64,000 nucleotides of DNA, taken from contig OY979717.1 in NCBI GenBank assembly GCA_963855995.1, positions 45,186,044 to 45,250,043 of the forward strand, written 5' to 3'. Position 1 is the stretch's first letter, and each line of letters begins with the position of its first letter. Under the pieces are notes generated by a model. The model had not been told where the DNA came from and did no database searches. It worked only from the letters and a program-made list of their open reading frames with translations. A program made the translations under genes and the position numbers. This document shows, piece after piece, positions 11,652 to 22,865 of this stretch. This DNA is from Muricea muricata. Its lineage: Eukaryota > Cnidaria > Anthozoa > Malacalcyonacea > Plexauridae.

Positions 11652-11789
11652 TTCTCACTCACTGGGACTGTATCTACTTCACCAAATTTAGCTAAAGAGG
11701 GAGCGCGTAGCGCGGCAATCATTGCTAGTCCTTCGGGCTCGCGCTTTAGCTAAATTTGGTGAAGTAGATACAGTCCCAGTGAGTGAGAA
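11652..11789. mobile_element. Hairpin MITE, TCTCACTCACTGGGACTGTA family
   Basis: Two near-perfect inverted arms of about 45 bases (TCTCACTCACTGGGACTGTA... to ...ATTTAGCTAAA) enclose a GC-rich loop containing GAGCGCGTAGCGCGG and CTTCGGGCTCGCGC. The same element is at 29281-29425 with a different but equally GC-rich loop. No transposase is encoded. Confidence 0.8.
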
Positions 11790-11839
11790 TAGTTTTAATA
11801 TAGCAAAACAGTACCCTTACTGCCGCGTTACGCGCCCCC

Positions 11840-11886
11840 TCTTTAGCTAAATTTGGTGAAGTAGATACAGTCCCAGTGAGTGAGAA
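11840..11886. repeat. Solo arm of the same hairpin MITE
   Basis: The right arm only (TTTAGCTAAATTTGGTGAAG... to ...GTGAGTGAGAA) recurs directly after the full copy. The spacer 11790-11839 resembles the flank of the 29-kb copy (AATAG...TAGCAAAACAGTAC). This suggests a partial duplication of the MITE together with its flank. Confidence 0.7.
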
Positions 11887-11889
11887 ATA

Positions 11890-12730
11890 CACAAAACAAC
11901 TCGGTCCCAGTGCTCTCTCTCGACATTTCGATCTTTAGGGTATCCTACAAAGCCATGACCCAGGCACATTGGACCACTCGCACGTACAGTTTCCTTGGTA
12001 TTTCCTTTGAACCATATACAGCTAATATAGAAAAGGTTGTCCTTTCCAAACCTTATACTCTAAACCTTAAATCTTTAATCCTAAGCGTGTAAAGCACAGC
12101 GGGAGTAGCATTTTGCCAGTTTAAGAATCACATATGCATGCAGTCCATTTAAGTACATAATTATAGTAAATATCTCGTTAGAACAATTCATCCACAAACA
12201 CCTTCAACGTAGAACATTGAGCTCTGTGGAAACTAATGATGTCATTTAACATCATCATCATTTAGCGTAATTTTTTTTGGTTTGGCTAACTTAAATGTTG
12301 GGTTAGATACATGTGATGGTGTATATTTGTATAAACTAGACGAGTAGACAATTAAAGTATGCGTATGTCAGGTTGAGCGGCGTTTGAAAGCATATACATA
12401 TACAGCCATTTTGTTTGGATCGAGGACGCGTAGAAGCAAATATTCACATATATTTGATCGAGTGCGCGTGTTAAAACGCACGTTTTACAATCACAATACA
12501 GCGCAGCTGCCACTTGCCAGACCAGTCGTGATAAATGTGTATGGTCATTTAGTTTTGATCAGGTACGTCTAGAAAGCGTATATACAGCCATTTTGCTTGG
12601 ATCATATATACATCATCAGAAAGCATATACACATGTTGCCATTTGCCTGACCCGTCGTGGTCAAGGACAGGAAGTCGAATGAGATGATAAACTGATGTGA
12701 CTGAACAGCAGCCAATCAGAAAAGCTTAAG
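11890..12730. repeat. Degenerate direct repeats (TACAGCCATTTTG and TGCCA.TTGCC words)
   Basis: TATACAGCCATTTTGTTTGG (about 12400) recurs as TATACAGCCATTTTGCTTGG (about 12578). CTGCCACTTGCCAGACCAGT (about 12508) recurs as TGCCATTTGCCTGACCCGTC (about 12634). This suggests an old tandem array with a period of roughly 125-180 bases. No gene is seen. Confidence 0.5.
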
Positions 12731-12845
12731 CCTGAAAGACTTGCCACGATTGGTCAAAATGTAGAGTGGCCGCGCGGGAGACTAAGTCTTGCGCGAAAAA
12801 AAAAAACCCGAAGGGAATTTATGACTCTCGCTTTAGCTCGAGTAA

Positions 12846-13121
12846 TAAACATTGATCTGTATAATACTAGATCACGCATACATAATAAAATTTTGAAGTC
12901 ATCGCCGCCATCTTGGTACTCCAGGTCCAGTGTTCTTTGCGGGTGTAAGAGTAAGCTTTTAAGCAGCGTTTTCAATTTCCGTAAATTTCCTTAAAATAAG
13001 GAAGTTTATTTATCTATTGAAAATGCTGATTGTCCGCCATCTTGGTACTCCAAATTCGTCATTTCTGCTGGCTTCACTGATGCCACTGTATGCGTGATCC
13101 AGTATTATACAGATCAATGGT
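12846..13121. repeat. Inverted repeat flanking two CGCCATCTTGGTACTCCA copies
   Basis: CATTGATCTGTATAATACTA (12848) and its reverse complement near 13100-13120 form arms of about 32 bases. Between them, CCGCCATCTTGGTACTCCA occurs twice in direct orientation (about 12906 and 13035). It is consistent with a small foldback element. No target duplication was identified. Confidence 0.55.
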
Positions 13122-13439
13122 AATAAATCATTAATGCAATTCACTGAGTCGGAACCCTGGTCGAAACCATCTTTGGTCGTAAGCACGAAAAATAACAAAA
13201 TGGCGGAAAAAGCGAACCTGCAACATTTTTGACCAGTGTAGACTACCATCTACTTGATGTAACACGGTTAAAAAACTCACATCTTCATTCGGAGACGCAC
13301 GTTGCAACCGTGGTTGCAACAATGGGTGATGACAGGTAAAAAATGTTACACTATGGATTTAAAGATTTTACTTTTATAATGAAACTTTATTTTTAAAGTT
13401 GTGTTTGACAAAACCCAAAGAGTTTCTTAAAAACTGCAA

Positions 13440-14040
13440 ATTTCAAGGGCATTTCAAGCGCCCTTGAAATTCAGCGATCAATTCAACTAGTATTTAAGGA
13501 GTTCAAGGAGCAGCACGAACCCTGTATAAAATCGCGTAAGGTTTTTAAGTTTTTATACAGCTCCCGTTCGAAACATTTTGGAAATACGGTGTCATTTTTA
13601 ACACGGAGTATTGATAATATCATTACCGTATTGTCAGTCGTCATTATAAAAGAAAACGTTGCTACATTTTGTTCCGGATTTGGATTGTATAACGGGGTAA
13701 ACGAGTTGTTACGTCTGTCGTCTTTGATCCTACAAACTTGCTTTCGCTTGATCTTAATTATACAGTACGACAATGTTTGACAATACTGTACAATGTACGA
13801 CAATACTATAATTTGTCATACATCGTAAATAGTCATTGCTACGCCAGCTCGACTTGTTTCAACCCAGGGCTGAAACGATTACAAGGCAATATTTTCAACT
13901 CAGGGCTGAAAATTCAACCCCGAGGCTGAAATTTCAATCGTGTACTGCGCTATCGTATTTATAGAAAATAGGGCTGAAATTTCAGCACGGTCAACAGGGT
14001 CGAGTTCAACCCTGGTGTTCAAAATGCCTAATGTAATCAC
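13440..14040. repeat. Palindrome and AGGGCTGAAA repeat cluster
   Basis: TTTCAAGGGC...GCCCTTGAAA forms a short palindrome at 13441-13470. From 13857 to 14020 the words CAACCCAGGGCTGAAA, CAACTCAGGGCTGAAA, CAACCCCGAGGCTGAAA and GGGCTGAAATTTCAGC recur in both orientations. This is typical of a rearranged MITE whose ends were duplicated. No gene is seen. Confidence 0.5.
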
Positions 14041-14943
14041 GCCCTAACTGGTCAACAAACAGAGAGTTGTGAAACTTTTAACGAGCATTTGAAAATTTTG
14101 AACAACTGGCTAGAAAAATTGATGAACTTAGGCAAATGAATTTGTCAATTTTTTTTTCGGAACGTTTCTATTGCTACGATTGCAATAACAAATTTCATTC
14201 TTCAACAAGACATCTGGAATTACAAAGAGTAACCCAACCAACCTCAACAGAAAGCCCGGAATCTAAATGTACAGAAAGGCATGTTTATCAAGAGGAAATT
14301 CCTTTTTATGGTACAAACGTAGCTTTTAACCGACTGCGCGTCAGAGTTTGCATGGTGGCCACGTTGAATACTCTTGGTAGTGCTTGCCAATACATTTTTC
14401 GTCAATATTCAGAGTATAAAAATATTTTACACTTAAAACATAGGAAAATTTCTGGTTCATTATAAGAAAAAATAACTTGCATCATCAAAAAAATTGCTCA
14501 TCTCAAGTGGTTACTTCGATTTTTCCAGTTCGCAGTTAGTCATACTAGTGTCTAGGATTTTCGCGATATTTAGCACCTTTTCACAGTTTTCAGGATTAAT
14601 AACTCGAGAGCCGTTTGAAAATCAAGACAATCGTTTAAATATTCTGGTCTTTCTGACGATAGAAGTTAAATTGGGTTCGAAATATCACCTTTTTGTCCCT
14701 ATGAAAGTTTTCTAGGGAATATCGGCAAAAAGAAACGTGTGGCCCACAGCACACAAGAAAATTGAACGCAGTGAATCTACACAAGTGTACTAGGCCAAAG
14801 GAACTAGATAAAGCCAAAATGGAATTCCCACTCGATATAACTAACGACACAACAAAACAAACCAGATTACAAACTTACATAACATGGGCAGTTTTTCAAA
14901 CGTTTTACGAGTACAATACAAAGTGTCAACCAAAAATCCCTTT
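14041..14943. other. Gene-free spacer 3' of KNOP1
   Basis: No supported coding sequence. A stretch near 14130-14185 (AAATGAATTTGTCA then GGAACGTTTCTATTGCTACG) resembles 50350-50405 (AAATGAATTGGTCAG then GGAACGCTTATATTGCTGCG). This is a diverged dispersed repeat. Confidence 0.4.
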
Positions 14944-17903
14944 TCAATGATAGCCCAAGCCAACACCTTTTCCTTTTTTTGTTTGCATAGCTTGAAAATA
15001 TTGTTTCTCTAGTGAGGAAACAAAATCAGTCTCTTGCTGTTTATTCATGGCCATGGCGGAGTGATTAGTAGTTTCTCGTTGTTTCGCTGATGGTTTGAAG
15101 GCACCCATCAGACGCATGAATTTTTCTTTTTCTTCAACAGACCCAAACTCCGCGCTTTCCCATTGATTGTGTGTTTCGTCATCAATTGTCTGTTAAACAG
15201 AAAATCAAAAGGATACTGTAAAGCTTACTTGAGTGAATAATATTATATCACTGATCTCGTTTTTAAAACTACGAAATGCTGGAGTGAAAACGAAATTTAC
15301 ATATATACTGCAGAACTACATTCAAGGCAATTTTTCTCACAGCTTGCAATGCAATTCTATTCTTGGGAGATGAACAAGTGGTAAATACAAGTTTCCATCA
15401 CAGTTTGCTAATATATTTTTAACATACCAAACATTTGTGACAAATTTACATCTCTTAAGAGTAGAATTGCGTTGCAAGTTGCAAGAAAAATTGCACCGTG
15501 TGACAGGGCCTTTAGGTACGTCATAATGATCATTTGTCGATAATCTACTCAACAAGCACGGATAACACATCATTTATATTTTAAAACTCCAAATCGAAAG
15601 TCATTCAATTTTAGCAAAAGATCTCAATAAAAGGCATATTTCAACATGTATACTGAAACATCAAAACTGCAAGAAGGTTCTAGGTGCAAAAATATATATT
15701 ATTTCGTTTGAATAAGCCAAATTTAAGTCACAAAGTGGACGTACCTTTTTCTCGTCGGGCCAACTCTTCTTCGGTATCACGTCTAAGCTGCTTCTTGCTT
15801 CTAGAAAAATTCATTGGGAAACACAACATTATTCGAAATATTAAAGCACATACAACAGCTTTAAATAGAGCCATAACATAACTAATTTCAATGCTATTAA
15901 CATTAAAACTAGGCTATAGGGTTGGTGAAATGCGCTTTGGCATACGCCTCAGCACCATTCGCACTTGGATAGAATGGTTCGCCAAAAATGGCATTAGCAC
16001 CTACTATAAGAGCTATTGATTCAAAACATTGTTCACAAATGTTCAACAAATTTTAAAAAAAATCCTCAAATACTGCATATTCACACCACCGTTTGTATGG
16101 ATTTCTTTTGACATGTCGGTTATCCAACATACAATTCAATAAAAGACTTATATATAGAGGCTTGAGATGCACAGTACTTTTCGATATGGAACTGATAAGT
16201 ACGAATTGCGAGTATTTTAAATGGATTCAAAAACGATCCATTATGCCCTTCTAGTAAGTTTGTTTGCGAAAGAATTTTCAATATAGACGTTGGATAAGCC
16301 GAGAATATCGGGGCAAAAGTTTTGTAAAAATTCTACGCGTGTTTAATCACATATAAAGACTCCTTCACGGCAATGATTTCCTCTGTGTTTTGCTCATGAA
16401 CTAGTACTGAGTTTTTGAATTGTTACTTTCAAAACACTAAATAATTTTTTAACAGTTTCGCTTTTTGTAAAACCCTGTGTAAAATGGTATACATACGCAA
16501 CAGTTAATGGGATTGAAGAACCGTTTACCTCTTCCTTCCAATTCGCATTCATGCTTACGTTTCTTTGACTTTTTCTTTTTCTTATGACCACTCGACCCTT
16601 CAGTGACGTGGTCGTTGCTTTCTGGCGCTTCTTTGAGATCTCCAAGTGGATCAGGGCAGCTTCTTGACAAAATACTGTTCGTTTTATCTTCCTTCGTTTC
16701 AACATTAGAATCCTGCGCAGCCTGGTTTTCAGTCAACTCACTTTTGTGTTTATCTTTCTTTGCCTTTTTCCTTTTTTCATGACTACTTGACTCCTCTTTA
16801 AATTCATTGCTGTTCGTCAGTTCTACACCCACACACATGTCAAGTTGCTTGTCATCTCTTTCTCTTTCCTCGTCAATACCTTGTTTACGTTTTTTCGCCT
16901 TTTTACCTCTGCACGACTCTCCGAGAACCTCAGTATCGATGACTGGCATGTCTCCAATCTCTTCATCATTTACAGTTGTCTGTATACCGTTACTATCTTC
17001 TTCCATAGCGTTAACATCTGACTTTTCGCCTTCAGTATCCTCCGGCTTGTTTTTAGTAAATGCACCAGTTATTTCTTTACGTTTCTTTGACTTTTTGTTT
17101 TTCTTAACACAGTTTGATTTTTCAGGAACGTCACTGCTGCTCACTGGTACATCTGCGATCTTTTCATCATTTGCAGCTGTATGCATACGATTACAGCCTT
17201 CCACAACATTTGCATCTATCTTTTTGCCTTCAGCTTTCTCCGGCGTTTCCTCAGCAAGCATGTCAGTTTCATGTTTATGCTTCTTTGACTTTTTCTTTTT
17301 CTTGTGAATGCTCAACCCTTCAGGAGCCACACTGATAGTTGCTGGGATATCTCCAATCATCTTTTTGTATTCAGTTTCCTCCGGCATGTCCCCAGTTAAC
17401 AAGTCAGTTTCATGTTTATTTTTCTTAGACTTTTTCTTCTTATGACCACTTGACTCTTCAGGAACCTCGCTGCGGGTTGCTGGCATATCTGAGATCTTTT
17501 CATCATTAACAGCATTACCACTTTCTATAGCATTTACATCTGTCTTTTTGCCTTCAGGTTCCTCCGGCATTTTCTCAGTTGGTAAGTACGTTTCGTGTTT
17601 ATGCTTCTTTGACTTTTTCTTTTTCTTATGACTGCTACATTCTACAGGAGCCTCGCTGCTCGTTGCTGGAATGTCTCCAGCCTTTTCATCACTAACAGCT
17701 GCATGCATACTGTCTCTATCTTTCACAAAATTCATATCCGCATTTCTTACTACAGTTTCTTCTGGGGGGTTTTGAGCTATTGCGTCACTTTCGTGTTTAC
17801 GTTTCTTTGACTTTTTCTTTTTCTTATGACTGCTCGAAGCTTTAGAAACCTCACTGTTGCCTGCTAGTTTGCTTCCATCTTCTACAACATCTTTTACATC
17901 CAT
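14944..17903 (-). CDS. KNOP1: Lysine-rich nucleolar protein 1 orthologue, three exons
   Basis: Exons are 17903-16529, 15800-15745 and 15189-14944, giving 558 residues. Exon 1 ends in phase 1 (AGAG|GTAAAC), the 56-nt exon 2 is bounded by CTAG| and |GTACGT, and exon 3 follows AACAG| in phase 0. All phases agree. Residues 1-450 hold about eight basic blocks, HKKKKKSKKRKHE or variants, each followed by an acidic or Pro-Glu-rich linker with a period near 60. Exons 2-3 give SWPDEKK, then NQWESAEFGSVEEKEKFMRL and MGAFK, and end GKGVGLGYH. This is the SMAP (small acidic protein) domain found at the C-terminus of KNOP1. Vertebrate KNOP1 is a nucleolar protein of uncertain function and is somewhat shorter (about 460 residues). 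The array here is expanded, and the protein stops directly after the domain. The start Met is the first in frame after upstream stops. No breaks were seen, so it is probably an active host gene. Confidence 0.88.
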
Positions 17904-20900
17904 CTTTTACCTTTAGATTGTTTCCGTAGTTTTAAAGGAAATGCCCTTAATTCACTTAGTTCCGTTTCTCAAACTTTCTTTTTTCTTACTTTAACTTTGC
18001 TTTATTTATTCACCTCCTTACAGTTTTTCTGAAATAGAATTTAAGAAATATTCCTATAAATACACATAATGGATCCCAATTCTTAGTCGCTTGACTTTTG
18101 CGTTCATACGGGACGTTTTTAGAATATATACCCAACTGTTCAATTTGACTTGTGCATTATTTGGTGTAAATATTAAACTGAGCACTTTAACAGAACAAAT
18201 GGAATTAAACATGGCTTACGCTTTACGGTAGACAACAAATGATTGCAATTGCATGTAATGAACAAATATATCATTTATACGCCGCAACTAACATTGGCGT
18301 ATAGACAACCTAATACACATATCAATGTTAGGCACCAGAGGGCGGAGGGTAGGAGCGGGCAATAATTGGTGGTTTCTATTTGAAGTAACATTCATTGTCA
18401 AACATCCCGTTTGTAACCCATCACTTTTTGTAATAGTACTACAATGCGACGGTCAGAACAAAGTTTTTAATTAATACGCTCGAAAAATCAAGGTACATTT
18501 ACTGATATAACAAGAACAAAATATTAAAATTATTGTTTCACAGAACAAAAATGGATAATTTATGCAAATAGCAACCACAAATGGTAATGGTCTCTTTACT
18601 TCTTGATCATATATATAAAAACTTTACAGCAGGTTGGAAATAGGGTCATTCATTTTTTAACGATTTTAATGAGCGAAATTCTTCATTTCTCCATGCAAAC
18701 AATGAATGTTGATGTCCTAGCATAAGCATGATTCTTATTTAGAAAACAGACCAATTATTTACTGTTTCCGAAAATGATTGATCTGCAAGCCACCAAGTCA
18801 TATCAAAACAGAGTTCAATAATTGATCATTCACTAAGAAAGCTTCTTAAAAAATATAAGACTTTATAACTTGGAACAATAATATCCTCCTGTTTTGCACA
18901 CAAATGCACCGTTACCACAAAGACAGGGAGTGGGATCAAAGGATAAAGGATTTGTGAGAGAAACACGGGGATATAACCAAACTGTTGTGAACTTTACTGA
19001 CTGGAACAATACCACAAGTCCCTACTAATTTCCAGGTAGAACTGAAGGGAGAACTGAGAAGACATGATTACACCTTGACTTGTACATTATTTGGAGTAAA
19101 TATCTAACTATGTGCCTTGGCAGAGAATGTATTTAAACATGTGCTTCAGCAGGCAATTGATTGCATGCAGAGTATCGATTTGAAGACTCACTAACAGACA
19201 ACCTATCAATGTTATGCAGGAGAAGGGGGCATTTAAATTTTAAGTAACGTTTATTGTTAACAACAACAACAAAATAATTTTATTTTCACTGATAAAAATA
19301 CATATTAAACTAAGAATTTAATATTGATACTTTCAGGTGTGAGTGAAGGCCACCAGGGGTATTCTGAGTAGAGAGCATTGCACACCCCCCCCCCCCCCCA
19401 TTTTGAGAGATTCATCCGTAAATCCAGTGAGGGTAAAACAGAAAAAAATGATGCAAAAACATGCATGGTCGGTAAATTTATTAACAAAGGTAAGTAAAAG
19501 ACAATTTAGATCATTGGTAAAAAATAGTGGCCTTGGTATGGCATTGATGGCCACCTGTAGGTCCTGTACAGGGCTTAGTGAGATAGCTGACCTTTATAAT
19601 GATAATAATATAGAAGAAGAAAAGTGTAAAATGACAATATAAATCAGTATGTACAGTAAAAATCAAAGTAGACAAGTTATAGCTTTCATCGCTTGTTTCT
19701 AAGATTCCCCTTTTTGAAATTGTGCCCTAATGCTATATACAGTACCCTGGTTGGAATAAACCCTATGTTTATATATGAGGTACTGCTAAAACATGAACAA
19801 AATATGAATGTAAACAAGATTAGGCCACTCTGGAAGTTCTTTCATTTTTACAGAACAAAAATTACTAATTCATGTAAATCACTATATATAGTATTTAACT
19901 AAAAAGGCAATGGATTTACATAACAATACTTCATTCCCCCCAATGCAACTTCTGTCACATTGAAACATGTGCTGTACAAATTGAAACAAGTTGTTTTACC
20001 ATTCCTGTTGCTTAATCAAATCACTAATCAAATGTTCAACCTTTTTCCACCTTGTATTTATGACATTCAAACAATCTCAGGCTATCTCATCAAAGCTCTC
20101 TATTAGTGCCCTACCTACAAGGGGATATTGACAGTTCCATAAGATATGCCTAGGATAAAGACTGGAATCACAAACTATCAACTAGTTCAGGTGATGTAAG
20201 TGCTGAAAAAGTAACATGCCACTGTATGTTATTCATGGTTGTAGATTGTAATTTTGCAGTTATCCTTGTGTGGTTCAATCTTCCTGCCTTGTTTGAAGTT
20301 TACAAATTGCAACAGGCCTAACGGACTGTACAATTTTCTTTAAGTACTGTATCATTGCCAATGATGACTAGATGAGTGTCTACTAATTTGTTTAAATGCA
20401 ATTCCAATTAAAGTAAAAAAAAACATCAGGCCAAAGAACAGGAAATTAGTCAAACAACTTAACACTTAAACATAACAGAAATCCTTGGCCAGAAGGTCTT
20501 ACACAGCTTTAGGCATTTACAGGTAGCACCGCTACCTAGGATCCCAAAATTTGACAGGTGTGATGTTATTGATAAATTGCCATATCGACAGTAAACAACA
20601 CTTATATTTATGGAGCACAATTTTGTAAACGCTTGCTTTGCAAGTAAGAAGACACAAGCTGCTGATAATGGAACAGCATGAAATTGTTCAGAAACTTTTA
20701 TAAGCCAATCAAACTACAAAAAAATATTCTTAAAACAATTGTCAGGTTACAAGATCAGTCAATATACGAAAAAATTGATCATAATGTCGTATATTTGTTT
20801 ACAATATACAACAAAATGAGTCATAATGTCGTACATTTATTTTCAACCCCAAATTTGGGCCACTACCAAGCAGATATGATGATTTCACCTTTAGCTCTTA

Positions 20901-20992
20901 ACCAATCAAAACTCCTAAAATATTTTCAATAAATAATAATAACTAATTCACTAAGCATACTTATGCATTATAAGAGCATCTAATGCAAATAC
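17904..20992. other. Long gene-free interval with diverged direct repeats
   Basis: This contains the KNOP1 upstream region. GACTTGTGCATTATTTGGTG (18150) recurs as GACTTGTACATTATTTGGAG (19078), each followed by a similar run with ATTGATTGCA-type words, so a block of about 100 bases was duplicated some 930 bases apart. A C17-18 run lies at about 19383-19400. TCATAATGTCGTA occurs twice at about 20780 and 20820. I found no coding exon that I can support. Confidence 0.45.
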
Positions 20993-21648
20993 ATCAGTCA
21001 ATTCCAGCTGCGACCATCCCCTCCCAGGGACAATGTGGGGCATTTGCATGCTTAATTGTCCCCATGGGCGGGCATTTGCAGCCGCACGTTAACCCGGGCC
21101 TTTGTCAATACATTATTACCCCTAGGCATTCGTCGTTAATGGAGAAAAGACGACAGCCACATGTTCTGGTTGTCTTTTCCTTTGTCTTTTTATTAAAAGC
21201 CCGTATTGTGCCTGCTTATACCCTCGGGAATAGAAAAGCCTTTAACACTCATGACGCCTACTCATTTTCCCCTCTAGTTCTCTTCAGTGGTTTCAATTTT
21301 AGTGCTCATATAAACACACTTGCACGATTCTTTATTTTTTAATATGTGTAAAAAATATTTAGTTTTGTATTGTTGATTTTCCATGTTTTTGCCAATTTCC
21401 ATCAATTTTATGTTATTATTTAATAATGGTATAGTAAGCAGGTTTTCATATTTAACTTTCATTTATGTGAATTGTATAAAATCTATACGATATTTGTTGG
21501 CCCAGGGGTGGAGCATTTGTTTTGCTTTTTTTGCCACAGGGGTGGGACATTGTTCGTTCTTTTTTCACCAACCCCGGGGCATTTGCACAAAAAAATGAAA
21601 ATTTACCAATGCCCGGGGAGGGGATGGTCGCAGCTGGAACTGACTGAT
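20993..21648. mobile_element. 656-bp MITE with TIR ATCAGTCAATTCCAGCTGCG
   Basis: The left end ATCAGTCAATTCCAGCTGCG, continuing ACCATCCCCTCCC, matches the right end in reverse complement with one change over about 33 bases. Inside, the word GGGG(T/C)GG-GCATTTG is repeated several times on the right (21505-21585), and GGGGCATTTGC also appears near the left end. No open frame of note, and no clear target duplication. Confidence 0.75.
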
Positions 21649-22131
21649 CGATGCATAATGCTGACGACCAGAAATTCGTTTTCCTTTAATAATAAAATAA
21701 CTCGGCATAAAATGTGATGAATAGAATTCTTGCTGCGTTCGTAGTAATCACTAACTCAATTTGTAAGAACTACCTATAATTAGAACCTTTTATGTGATAT
21801 TGTCAGTTTGTCACGTCAGAAATATTGAAATAGTTGTTTTGTAAAGAAATTTTGCTATTTATGGCCAATTAAAACGTCAGGAAGTAGTACAAGTTAGATA
21901 CTTTAATACAAAAAGAAATCTACCTTTTCACCGACTCTTCTTTCAATGCATTAAACCAAACACAACCGACGACAAGTACAAGGTGCGAAATTAAACAACA
22001 ACCAAGAACTCACTCCATGTGACAAGCGCCCAAACAACGAAGATTTTAGCAAGCGGCCGCACATCGCAAAGGGGGTTTACTTTATGTAATCATGATTACT
22101 CAGGCCAAAGAAGTGAAAAAGAGCTGATAAG

Positions 22132-22215
22132 CCAGGGTGCATTTGAAGGTCCGCACGCCGAAGATCTTCGGCGTGGACTTTAAAACTGGTTGGCGTACTG
22201 GCGTACAATCGCATT
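22132..22215. promoter_or_regulatory. Subterminal GGCGT motif cluster (left), matched at 27070-27180
   Basis: The left end holds CACGCCGAAGATCTTCGGCG (a palindrome) followed by TTGGCGTACTGGCGTAC. The right end holds ATCGGCGTAAC, CCTGGCGTGTGAC, GCCGGCGTAAC and CTTCGGCGTGGC. Repeated short words just inside the ends are typical binding sites of hAT transposases. This assignment is by position and repetition only. Confidence 0.6.
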
Positions 22216-22641
22216 CTTTTGGCCTCAGACATGCGATTATGCAATAAATTGCAATGTAAATTGCAATATATATGAATATTGATGATTTTTGATTTATAAG
22301 TGAGCTTTTTCTATTCGCACGATGCAAAGTGACTAGAAAAAAGCCCGAATAAATATAGAAACTGTTGAAATAATTGAAATAGACATGTTAATCCGTGATT
22401 TCAGAGTCGAATAGATCGGTAAATAAAGTTTGCGAAATAAAAGGAATAAAAGGTATAGAAATTTAGTGTTTTATTTGAAAAAATATTTCGTTTTTTAAAA
22501 ACATTGTGCGCTCATACGTTGCCGGTTTACTTCATAGAAATATTATATGTATTAGTCCATAATACATTTATATAAAATAGTGTAAATAATATATTTATTA
22601 CATATTATATTATGTAATTTTGATTTTGTAATAGTTAGGCC

Positions 22642-22812
22642 ATGGACCAGGACCAGGTATGTCATGTTTGTTGCCAAAAAGTTGGGGGCGCTCATTCATG
22701 TAAACGGTGCAAGAAGTTTGTACACGTGTTTTGCGGTATTGCAGAAGGCGAAAAAGGATTTGGCCAACAAGTGACGTGCAATACTTGCAATGCACCCATA
22801 GATGGTGAATAA
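22642..22812 (+). CDS. Cys-rich treble-clef zinc-finger exon of the hAT element
   Basis: The 56-residue frame starts MDQDQVCHVCCQKVGG and has metal-ligand spacing C-x2-C, C-x2-C, H-x2-C and C-x2-C (HSCKRCKKFVHVFCG, VTCNTC). This is a RING/PHD-like cross-brace, and I know a similar finger at the N-terminus of invertebrate hAT-like proteins. A GT within GATG|GTGAAT near 22804, with an acceptor TTAATAG| near 22928, would join it to the transposase frame. In the genome the frame stops at 22812. It probably targets the transposase to DNA or protein. Confidence 0.6.
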   Translation: MDQDQVCHVCCQKVGGAHSCKRCKKFVHVFCGIAEGEKGFGQQVTCNTCNAPIDGE

Positions 22813-22865
22813 TAAGTAATAAATGGAATAGATAGAATAGAAGTCTTCACCATTATTTTATTGCA

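Noticed and set aside
16807..17335. Plus-strand frames of up to 166 codons opposite KNOP1
   Set aside because: These are antisense shadows of the Lys-rich coding repeats; the Ser/Leu/Phe-rich translation mirrors the KKK blocks.
19343..19642. 99-codon frame with a PPPPP run
   Set aside because: The proline run comes from a poly-C tract and the rest shows no domain, splice context or coding bias that I can see.
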